Made by a program: the position numbers and the translations under genes
Notes under the pieces: model-generated
Databases searched by the model: none
Told to the model about the DNA's origin: nothing
The model's input: the letters and a program-made list of their open reading frames with translations, nothing else
Shown: positions 45,301 to 51,799 of the stretch, piece by piece
Layout of the letters: each line of letters opens with the position of its first letter
Numbering within the stretch: position 1 is the stretch's first letter
Origin: Clostridiaceae bacterium
GTDB lineage: Bacteria > Bacillota > Clostridia > Lachnospirales > Lachnospiraceae
Length of the DNA: 64,000 nucleotides
Direction: 5' to 3'
NCBI GenBank assembly: GCA_910574345.1
Contig: CAJSZV010000001.1
Span: 229,127 to 293,126 of the forward strand

Positions 45301-46331
45301 CTGGCGGTAAACTTTCCATCAACCGGGCCTGTGCGGTGGGGGCTGCTTTTTTAGGTTTGCTCTCTGCTGCGACCGTTACAGCGGCTTTTCTCTTTACCAG
45401 AAACCCGGCACTCGTATGGCTGGGGCTGCTGTTTATCCTGCTGGTGTTCATCTGTGCAGCTCTTTTCGTGGCCTTTCTGCGTTGGAAGTTAGTGTTATTT
45501 TCGGATAGACTATGCGAAACAATAGACAATATGCTGGACGGGGCATCAGTCCCGCCGCAGGTCTATGAGGAAGAAAACCTGTTTTATAAAATCAACCACC
45601 GGCTTGTCCGCCTATATGAAGTTATGCGGGAAAATCGGGAAAGCGTAGCAAAAGAGCGGGCTGATTTGCAGGAATTGATTTCCGACATCTCCCATCAGGT
45701 AAAAACGCCGATTGCAAATCTTCAAATGGTAAACGCCACTTTGCTTGAACAGCCTGTGTCAGAAGAAAAGCGTCAGGAATTTTTGCAGGCATCCAGAGGC
45801 CAGCTTGAAAAACTGGACTTTCTTATGCAGGCCATGATAAAGACATCCCGGCTGGAAACCGGCATGATCGCCTTGGACAGAAAAGTGCAGCCGATTTATA
45901 ACACCTTGGCGGCGGCGCTGGGCGGTATTTTGCTGAACGCTGAAAAGAAAAACATTCATGTCAACGTAGAATGTCCACCCGATATACTTCTGGCCCATGA
46001 TAAGAAATGGACAAGTGAAGCTCTGTTTAATATTTTGGATAATGCTGTGAAGTACACGCCAGCGGGCGGCACTATTCAGGTGTCCGTCCAAAGTTGGGAG
46101 CTGTATGTGAAAATTGACATTACAGACAGCGGCAAGGGCATAGCGGAGAGCAGACAGGGAATGATCTTCAAACGCTTCTACCGGGAAGAAGAAGTACACG
46201 ATGTCGAGGGCATCGGCATAGGGCTGTACCTTGCCCGCAAAATTATCACCATGCAGGGCGGCTATATCAAGGTAACTTCGGCAGTAGGCAGCGGCTCTAC
46301 ATTTTCTGTTTTCCTGGAACGCAAAATTTGA
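45297..46331 (+). CDS. Intramembrane-sensing sensor histidine kinase
   Basis: About 344 residues from the GTG at 45297, overlapping the regulator stop, with GGGGGG upstream. Two membrane helices (~11-33 and ~38-61) are separated by only a few residues (TRNPAL), so there is no external sensor domain, as in BceS/intramembrane-sensing kinases. DHp motif SDISHQVKTPIAN (His 133), N-box NILDNAVKYT, G1 DSGKGI and G2 GIGIGLYLARKI are intact. Such kinases usually read the state of a partner ABC transporter, here encoded just downstream. Confidence 0.92.
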   Translation: MTGGKLSINRACAVGAAFLGLLSAATVTAAFLFTRNPALVWLGLLFILLVFICAALFVAFLRWKLVLFSDRLCETIDNMLDGASVPPQVYEEENLFYKINHRLVRLYEVMRENRESVAKERADLQELISDISHQVKTPIANLQMVNATLLEQPVSEEKRQEFLQASRGQLEKLDFLMQAMIKTSRLETGMIALDRKVQPIYNTLAAALGGILLNAEKKNIHVNVECPPDILLAHDKKWTSEALFNILDNAVKYTPAGGTIQVSVQSWELYVKIDITDSGKGIAESRQGMIFKRFYREEEVHDVEGIGIGLYLARKIITMQGGYIKVTSAVGSGSTFSVFLERKI

Positions 46332-46357
46332 AATGTCACAGGATTGTGACATTTCAA
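46328..46357. repeat. Perfect inverted repeat overlapping the kinase stop
   Basis: TTGAAATGTCACA (46328-46340) and TGTGACATTTCAA (46345-46357) form a perfect 13-bp palindrome with a 4-nt centre. It lies 20 nt upstream of the regulated promoter b and contains the GTGACATTTC element seen there. It could be a regulator site or a weak terminator; no T-tract follows. Confidence 0.6.
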
Positions 46358-46377
46358 GGGTAAAAAATCAGTGGCCC

Positions 46378-46409
46378 GTGACATTTCTGTGAGAATTGGA
46401 TGTTAGAAT
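46378..46409 (+). promoter_or_regulatory. Response-regulator-type promoter, site b
   Basis: GTGA (46378-46381), 7 nt, GTGA (46389-46392), 10 nt, TTAGAAT (46403-46409). It drives the ABC transporter genes; start codon 31 nt further. Confidence 0.7.
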
Positions 46410-46439
46410 GGCTGCATCACAGAAAGGATGGTGCAACCC

Positions 46440-47105
46440 ATGAGCATTTTGCAAGCAACTGACCTCAAAAAATACTACGGAACGGAGCCGAACATCACAA
46501 AGGCGCTGGACGGCGTGACCCTCGCTATCGAGCAGGGGGAATTTGTCGCCATTGTTGGAACCTCCGGCAGCGGCAAGTCTACCCTGCTGAACATGATGGG
46601 CGGTCTGGATGTTCCCACCTCCGGTAGCGTTCAGATCAAGGGCAAAGAGCTGTCCGAGCTGAACGACGAGCAGCTTACCATCTTCCGCCGGCGCAACATC
46701 GGCTTTATCTTCCAGAACTACAACCTTGTTCCTGTTCTGAATGTCTATGAAAATATCGTCCTGCCTGTGGAGCTGGACGGCGATATGGTGGACAAAAAAT
46801 TCATGGAGGAAGTCATACGCCTGCTGGCCCTGGGGGACAAGCTGAACAATATGCCCAACAACCTGTCCGGGGGGCAGCAGCAGCGCGTTGCCATCGCCCG
46901 CGCCCTCGTTTCCAAACCCGCCATCGTCATGGCTGACGAACCCACCGGCAATCTGGACAGCCGGACCAGCGGCGATGTGCTGGGGCTTTTGAAAGCGACC
47001 AGCAGCAAATTCCATCAGACGCTGGTGATGATCACCCATAACAACGAGATCGCCCAGCTTGCCGACCGCATTATCCGCATTGAGGACGGCAGGATTTTTG
47101 AGTAA
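46440..47105 (+). CDS. MacB/LolD-type ABC transporter ATP-binding protein
   Basis: About 221 residues from the ATG at 46440; an ATG at 46428 lacks spacing from AAAGG. Walker [10 protein letters not shown] (40-48), signature [15 protein letters not shown], Walker [13 protein letters not shown] and H-loop MITHNNEI are intact. The family partners with FtsX-type permeases in mechanotransmission or peptide efflux rather than solute import. It is co-transcribed with the permease from promoter b. Confidence 0.93.
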   Translation: MSILQATDLKKYYGTEPNITKALDGVTLAIEQGEFVAIVGTSGSGKSTLLNMMGGLDVPTSGSVQIKGKELSELNDEQLTIFRRRNIGFIFQNYNLVPVLNVYENIVLPVELDGDMVDKKFMEEVIRLLALGDKLNNMPNNLSGGQQQRVAIARALVSKPAIVMADEPTGNLDSRTSGDVLGLLKATSSKFHQTLVMITHNNEIAQLADRIIRIEDGRIFE

Positions 47106-47119
47106 GGGGGCGAATGACG

Positions 47120-49690
47120 ATGAATGACATTTTATTCGGCAACAACAACGGCGCTGTCATAAAAAAGCTGTCAGGCCGCTATTTCAAAGCAAGCAAGAGC
47201 AGAAATATCATTGCGATTATCGCAATCGTTCTGACAACCATACTTTTTACCACGATCTTCACCCTGGGTTCCGGCCTGATGGACACCGTTCACGATCAGA
47301 ACATCCGCAAGGCGGGCGGCGATGGGCAGGCGGTCTTAAACTATATCAGCGATGAAGTTTACGGCGATGTGGCGGGAAATCTCTTGATTGACCGCATCGC
47401 CTATACAAAGGCCGTTTCCTACCGGCTGAAAAATCCGGGCCTGGAACGCTGGCGCTCTGACCTGTGGTATATGGACGATACCGCATTGGAATTTGCCCGT
47501 TACACCCCCACAACAGGCCATCGGCCCGAAGCAGAAAACGAGATCATCGCGGACACAAAGACATTGGACGCCCTGGGCGTCCCGGCGCAGATCGGGGAAA
47601 CCGTTTCTCTGACCTATGAAGTAAAGGGACAGTTATATACCACCGATTTCACCCTCTGCGGCTTTTGGGAAACTGACAGCTTGAGCAACATCGGGAGGCT
47701 GGTCGTGTCGAAAGCCTTTGTGGACGCCCATTCGGACATTTTGACCTATACCTATCCCGTGGACAATGATTATTCCGGCGTTGTCTCCGCCTATGTGATG
47801 TTCAGAGGGAACGGCGACATAGAAGCCCAGCTCCACCAGCTTCTTTCCGAAACCGGCTATACCTGCGACACAATGGGCGGCAGCAAGGAGAACGGCAACT
47901 ATGTGATTGCCCGTGTCAGCCCGGCCTATCAAAGCGGCGCATTGACGGATAATCCTGCCATGCTGGTTTCCGGCATGGTTGGCGTCGCGTTGATTATCGT
48001 AACAGGGTATTTGATTATCTACAACATTTTCCAGATTTCCGTTATTCAGGATATTCAGTCCTACGGACAGCTAAAAACGCTGGGTACAACAAAGCGGCAG
48101 ATTAAGCGTCTAATCAACCGGCAGGCGCTCCGCCTGTCCCTGATTGGTATTCCCATCGGCCTGCTGGTGGGCTTCTTCATTGGCCGGGCCTTGGTGCCTT
48201 TCCTGATGAACGGAACGAGTTATACTGCGGACGCCGGTGTTAAAGTAACGGTAAATCCTCTGATTTTCATTGGTTCCGCTGCTTTCGCCCTTTTTACCGT
48301 CTTTGTCAGCGTCCGCAAGCCCGCGAAGATTGCCGGTACGGTTTCGGCAATCGAGGCCATCCGCTACACGGAAAATGATACGGCAGCGTTTGGAACGCGC
48401 AGGGCCAAGGACAAAAAATCAACCCACGGCGCGAAGCTCCACTTTATGGCGCTGGCCAACCTGGGCCGTAACCGCAAGCGTACTGTGCTGGTGATTGTGT
48501 CCATGACATTGAGTTTGGTGCTGTTCAACACGGTATTCACCCTGTCCGGCGGCTTTGATATTGACAAGTATATTGCAAAATTTATGGATACGGACTTTGT
48601 GATTTCCAACGCAGAGTTTTTCCAATACCAGGTTGAAAAAAGCGAACATGATCTGTCCGATACCTTCATTGAGGCCGTCAGACAAAGCAGCAGTTTTGAG
48701 GACGGCGGCAGGCTCTATTCCTCCTGGATGCTGGAAGAACCGTTTTCCACGGAACACAATGCTTTTTTCAGCTATAACAAAGACCTGAACGGAAATCCTT
48801 TTGTAAGACTGTATGGCGCGGACGATTTTCTGTTGTATGGCATGGAAGTCATAGAGGGAACCATCGACCTGGAAAAGCTGAAATCAGGAAAGTATATCCT
48901 GTTGAGCGTAGAGTGTAACGACGATGGAACCGTCATAGAGAACCCCAATATCAGCGTGGGTGATACAGTACGGATCAACCATCTGAAAGCGGAGGAACTT
49001 TCCACCACCATTACAGACAGCTATGACTTTATCATCATGGCAAAAGTCCGGGCCAACGAGAACACGGCCACCACCCGCAACACAGGTGAGTCTCGGTTCT
49101 ATCTCCCGACAGAAATTTTCCTGCCGCTGTGCGAGAACCCCCATCTGGTCAGCTTTCCCTTTGATGTGAAAGAGGGAACGGAAGCGGAAATGGCAGAGTT
49201 TTTGAACAGCTATATCGACAGTGTGGAGCCGAGTATGGATTTTGAATCCAAGGCGACCTATACCAGCTCCTTTGATGACCTCACTTCCCTGATCATTACC
49301 ATCGGAGGGGCATTGAGTATCATCATCGGAATTATCGGCATCGCAAACTTTGTGAACTCTGTCCTGACAAGCGTTATCACCCGCAAAAAGGAATTTGCCA
49401 TGCTGCAAAGCATCGGTATGACCGGCAAGCAACTAAAGCGTATGCTTTCTTTTGAGGGGCTGTATTACGCAGTGGGAACAATCCTCACATCGGCTGTTCT
49501 CGGCGTTCTGTTTTCTGTAATAGTCGTGCGGGGAATTTCCGGTGGGATTTGGTTTTTCACCTATCGCTTTGTTATGTGGCCCATGCTGGTGATTTATCCG
49601 TTCCTTATACTCCTAACCGTGGCAATACCGGCACTCTTGTACCAGCAAATTGCTAAAGACAGCATCATAGAACGGCTGCGGCAAAACTGA
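47120..49690 (+). CDS. FtsX-family ABC transporter permease (two-module)
   Basis: About 856 residues from the ATG at 47120 (AAGGGGG nine bases upstream); an ATG at 47114 is the alternative. Two FtsX modules are visible. Each has one membrane helix, a large external domain and then three helices: helices near 31-53 and at ~285-400 for module 1, then ~455-480 (TVLVIVSMTLSLVLFNTVFT) and ~720-850 for module 2. The C-terminal end SVITRKKEFAMLQSIGMTGK is the FtsX signature. With the ATPase and two-component system this forms an antimicrobial-peptide or cell-wall-drug sensing and resistance module (inference). The substrate is unknown. Confidence 0.9.
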   Translation: MNDILFGNNNGAVIKKLSGRYFKASKSRNIIAIIAIVLTTILFTTIFTLGSGLMDTVHDQNIRKAGGDGQAVLNYISDEVYGDVAGNLLIDRIAYTKAVSYRLKNPGLERWRSDLWYMDDTALEFARYTPTTGHRPEAENEIIADTKTLDALGVPAQIGETVSLTYEVKGQLYTTDFTLCGFWETDSLSNIGRLVVSKAFVDAHSDILTYTYPVDNDYSGVVSAYVMFRGNGDIEAQLHQLLSETGYTCDTMGGSKENGNYVIARVSPAYQSGALTDNPAMLVSGMVGVALIIVTGYLIIYNIFQISVIQDIQSYGQLKTLGTTKRQIKRLINRQALRLSLIGIPIGLLVGFFIGRALVPFLMNGTSYTADAGVKVTVNPLIFIGSAAFALFTVFVSVRKPAKIAGTVSAIEAIRYTENDTAAFGTRRAKDKKSTHGAKLHFMALANLGRNRKRTVLVIVSMTLSLVLFNTVFTLSGGFDIDKYIAKFMDTDFVISNAEFFQYQVEKSEHDLSDTFIEAVRQSSSFEDGGRLYSSWMLEEPFSTEHNAFFSYNKDLNGNPFVRLYGADDFLLYGMEVIEGTIDLEKLKSGKYILLSVECNDDGTVIENPNISVGDTVRINHLKAEELSTTITDSYDFIIMAKVRANENTATTRNTGESRFYLPTEIFLPLCENPHLVSFPFDVKEGTEAEMAEFLNSYIDSVEPSMDFESKATYTSSFDDLTSLIITIGGALSIIIGIIGIANFVNSVLTSVITRKKEFAMLQSIGMTGKQLKRMLSFEGLYYAVGTILTSAVLGVLFSVIVVRGISGGIWFFTYRFVMWPMLVIYPFLILLTVAIPALLYQQIAKDSIIERLRQN

Positions 49691-49700
49691 ATTTTCTTTG

Positions 49701-49729
49701 AAACCGGGGGCAACCTTGCCCCCGGTTTT
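49701..49729 (+). terminator. Terminator after the FtsX permease gene
   Basis: AAACCGGGGGCAA (49701-49713) pairs with TTGCCCCCGGTTT (49716-49728), followed by a short T-run. Confidence 0.8.
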
Positions 49730-49730
49730 C

Positions 49731-49754
49731 AAATGTTACAGCTTTGTGACATTT
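49731..49754. repeat. Inverted repeat upstream of site c
   Basis: AAATGTTACA and TGTGACATTT (one mismatch) with a 4-nt centre repeat the palindrome found at 46328-46357, 33 nt before promoter c. Confidence 0.55.
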
Positions 49755-49787
49755 CAGCCTGTTATTATGTCGAAATGAGCCGAGCCG

Positions 49788-49819
49788 GTGACATTCTTGT
49801 GATATTTTCAGATTAGAAT
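49788..49819 (+). promoter_or_regulatory. Response-regulator-type promoter, site c (no protein gene downstream)
   Basis: GTGA (49788-49791), 7 nt, GTGA (49799-49802), 10 nt, TTAGAAT (49813-49819). The layout is identical to sites a and b. The next 120 nt contain hairpins but no convincing reading frame. Confidence 0.6.
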
Positions 49820-49825
49820 GGTCAT

Positions 49826-49950
49826 AAATAGAAAACGTAATCTGCCCAGCGGCAGAAAAGAAAAAAACCGCTGCTGGGGCAGCCCGATTTTTCATGCTCA
49901 AATTTATTTCCATGCGGCGGTTTTAAGAGATTAAAGCTGCCGTTCTTTTA
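49826..49950 (+). ncRNA. Candidate small RNA from promoter c
   Basis: Between the -10 of site c and a terminator-like hairpin (CGGCGGTTTTAA at 49915-49926 pairing, with G-U pairs, with TTAAAGCTGCCG at 49931-49942, then TTCTTTTATT) lie about 125 nt. They include another hairpin, CCAGCGG..CCGCTGCTGG, and no ribosome binding site. The boundaries are estimates. It would be co-induced with the exporter if the promoter call is right. An alternative is a leader whose gene has been lost. Confidence 0.35.
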
Positions 49951-50012
49951 TTCCCCCAAAAGAATGACGCGGTAACGCTGGCAGGTGCGGCGGCTGACAG
50001 GAGGCAGTCGCC

Positions 50013-50129
50013 ATGAAATACATAACCGCCCGACACAATCCGACAGTATTTGAACCGTCAAAAAAAGCCCGTTCCCCGCCTGGGAGAATTGCGGCTATGA
50101 GGTTATACTATACGACGCAGATAAAGTAA
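50013..50129 (+). CDS. Small ORF of 38 codons, function unknown
   Basis: An ATG at 50013 has AGGAGG eight bases upstream and opens MKYITARHNPTVFEPSKKAR, ending YYTTQIK before TAA at 50127. The strong binding site suggests translation. A terminator follows 12 nt later. Not recognised; it could be a leader peptide or a truncated gene. The rest of the 49691-50313 gap holds two terminators, promoter c and its putative RNA. Confidence 0.35.
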   Translation: MKYITARHNPTVFEPSKKARSPPGRIAAMRLYYTTQIK

Positions 50130-50141
50130 ATTATACTATGC

Positions 50142-50180
50142 AACTCGCCCGGTGGGTCTGTGACCTGCCGGGCGAGTTTT
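50142..50180 (+). terminator. Terminator upstream of the sigma-like gene
   Basis: AACTCGCCCGG (50142-50152) pairs with CCGGGCGAGTT (50168-50178), followed by TT. Confidence 0.75.
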
Positions 50181-50313
50181 GTCATTTCCTGACCGGCCTG
50201 AAAAAAATTTTTGCAAATCGGGCCATTTGCCGCGCAGTTTGGCCCAATCACTTCGCTCTGTTAGCGGAAAGGGAGAGAACCACCACCATCCCCCAACGAA
50301 AGGGGGTGAGAAG

Positions 50314-50742
50314 ATGGGAACTATCCCCCACTTTAGCAGACCGGGCCAGTTTGACCGCTATTGCAAGCTGGTACTGGAACATGAGGCCATTGACTATCTG
50401 CGGAAAATGGACAGCCTGCGCGTCCGTCATATATCGTTGGGCATCCTGCCGCAGAAAGAAATGGACAAGCTCTCCACGGTAGACCGCTATCCCAGCGACA
50501 GCCATGTTTTTACGTCGCATGGGTGTGATCTGCCGATTGAAAACGAGCTTGTAGCCGACGCCTTTGCCGCCCTGACGGAGCAGGAACAAAGTATTCTGAT
50601 ACTGCACTGTGTCCTGGGAATGTCAGACGGCAAGATCGGTGAGATCATGGAGCTGTCCCGCTATGCCATCCAGCGGCGCAGACGGAAAGCACTGGACGAA
50701 CTGCGGAACAAGTTGGCGGCGCTGATGCCGAAAGGAGGTTGA
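50314..50742 (+). CDS. Element-borne sigma-70-like (region 4) protein
   Basis: About 142 residues from the ATG at 50314 (AAAGGGGGTGAG upstream); the open frame upstream to 50179 has no comparable start. The C-terminal half is a region 4-type HTH: FAALTEQEQSILILHCVLGM, SDGKIGEIMELSRYAIQRRR, RKALDELRNKL. The N-terminal part (FDRYCKLVLEHEAIDYLRKM) corresponds to a short region 2-like or linker segment. Such proteins are common in Tn916/Tn4451-type elements, where they are thought to drive element genes. The next gene follows 6 nt later. Confidence 0.8.
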   Translation: MGTIPHFSRPGQFDRYCKLVLEHEAIDYLRKMDSLRVRHISLGILPQKEMDKLSTVDRYPSDSHVFTSHGCDLPIENELVADAFAALTEQEQSILILHCVLGMSDGKIGEIMELSRYAIQRRRRKALDELRNKLAALMPKGG

Positions 50743-50748
50743 ACGCAA

Positions 50749-50985
50749 ATGTCGGAACCTGACTACAAGGGCCGGGCGCTTCTCCCCATGCCGGTGATCG
50801 AAGCCGCCCGTGCCGGGGACGCCGAGGCCGTCGAGTGTGTCTTGCGGTACTACGAGAGCTACATAAACAAGCTCTGTACCCGGACGCTGTATGACGAGTA
50901 CAGCTATCCCCATGAGTGCGTGGACGAGTACATGAAGCACTTGTTGGAAATCAAGCTCATCCACGCTATTGTCGCCATGAATTGA
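50749..50985 (+). CDS. Small HTH protein of conjugative-transposon type
   Basis: About 78 residues, ATG with AAAGGAGG upstream. LLPMPVIEAARAGDAEAVEC, VLRYYESYINKLCTRTLYDE matches the short helix-turn-helix domain proteins that follow sigma-like genes in conjugative transposons. It has no catalytic features and is expected to work with the preceding sigma-like protein in element gene control. Confidence 0.82.
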   Translation: MSEPDYKGRALLPMPVIEAARAGDAEAVECVLRYYESYINKLCTRTLYDEYSYPHECVDEYMKHLLEIKLIHAIVAMN

Positions 50986-51399
50986 CGGCAACCGGCCCGG
51001 CAGGGCAGGCGGAACACCTTACCCTTTCCATGTTCCCCTGCCTCCGGCCCGGCACTGCACCTTGACAAAGAAAGCCCGCAAGATAACGGCGGCGCAGCAT
51101 AGGGCAACGGACACATTCTGTATGCGCCGCATCGGTGGGTGCGCCATGACCCCGCATCCTGCGGGAGAGCGAGAACCGCCTACACCGAAAAGCTGGCAGC
51201 TTTATAATCAGCGGCGCATACGCTAACGATACTCCCTTACAGCCACAGTCCGAGCGTTAAAAGCGTCGCAGGCGATGGGTAGGGCCGCGTGAGAACCACG
51301 CGGGGGTGAAAGTCCCGTGGTGCTGGTCGCCGCCAGCCGTCCGATTTATGCCCCTTTACAGCATGAACCTTTTGTTTCGTGAAAGGGGGATTGTACCGT
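50986..51399 (+). other. GC-rich gene-free leader with alternative hairpins upstream of tnpW
   Basis: About 410 nt without a supported gene. Several hairpins are visible, including CCCGCA-TCC-TGCGGG near 51152. Two mutually exclusive stems exist: CCGCGTG with CACGCGG (51285-51303), and CCACGCGGG with CCCGTGG (51296-51320), enclosing GGTGAAAGT. They share bases, so only one can form at a time, as in an attenuator or regulatory RNA. No known RNA family could be assigned by eye. Confidence 0.4.
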
Positions 51400-51573
51400 A
51401 TGAATACGGCAGCAAAGCAACAGATCAGCGCCCCCGTTGTACGTCAGTACGAAATTGGGGGTGTCCGCTATATCGTTAAGGCTTCTGTCAGCGGCAGGGC
51501 CAGCGAAAGCGTAGTAACCAAAATCAACCGTTTAATTCAGGGCGATTTGGAGCAGAAAAAATCCCAGCCCTGA
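51400..51573 (+). CDS. tnpW: Transposon-encoded TnpW family protein
   Basis: About 57 residues from the ATG at 51400 (GAAAGGGGGA upstream). VVRQYEIGGVRYIVKASVSG with a C-terminal TKINRLIQGDLEQKK is the TnpW pattern known from Tn4451-type elements. Its function is not established. It precedes the recombinase genes and its transcript probably ends at the hairpin at 51594. Confidence 0.82.
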   Translation: MNTAAKQQISAPVVRQYEIGGVRYIVKASVSGRASESVVTKINRLIQGDLEQKKSQP

Positions 51574-51587
51574 TTATAATTTTTGAG

Positions 51588-51616
51588 CTGACTAACGGGG
51601 CCGGGTATGGTATAAT
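51588..51616 (+). promoter_or_regulatory. Promoter of the recombinase operon
   Basis: CTGACT (51588-51593), 17 nt, extended -10 TGGTATAAT with TATAAT at 51611-51616. The -10 lies inside the loop of the hairpin at 51594-51640. Confidence 0.6.
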
Positions 51617-51640
51617 ATGACCGTATCAAGGCCCCGTTTT
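51594..51640 (+). terminator. Terminator of tnpW enclosing the recombinase promoter
   Basis: AACGGGGCC (51594-51602) pairs with GGCCCCGTT (51630-51638), followed by TT. The 27-nt loop contains the -10 of the next promoter. Confidence 0.65.
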
Positions 51641-51664
51641 CCGGCTGCGGAATAGGAGGCTAAA

Positions 51665-51799
51665 ATGAGCAAACAGCCGGATAAGGTGTTCGCACTGTAC
51701 TACCGTGCGGCACGGACGAACGACAATGATACAACCTTGCACCTTGACAATCAAACGCATCAAATTCCCTTTTTCCAGAAAGGGGGTGCGCTGAAATGA
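51665..51799 (+). CDS. Small ORF of 44 codons coupled to the recombinase gene
   Basis: The ATG at 51665 has AGGAGG seven bases upstream, one of the best sites in the element. It encodes MSKQPDKVFALYYRAARTND then a tail ending FFQKGGALK, and its TGA overlaps the recombinase start (ATGATG). The opening resembles the N-terminal strand of serine recombinases (ALYYR), so it may be a remnant or a conserved small partner protein. It is short enough to be missed by standard gene calling. Confidence 0.6.
   Translation: MSKQPDKVFALYYRAARTNDNDTTLHLDNQTHQIPFFQKGGALK

Noticed and set aside
51137-51340. Group II intron-like ends (GTGCGCC and a GGTGAAAGTCC hairpin)
   Set aside because: No reverse transcriptase gene and no recognisable domain V with its AGC triad and bulge; more likely an element-specific leader RNA.
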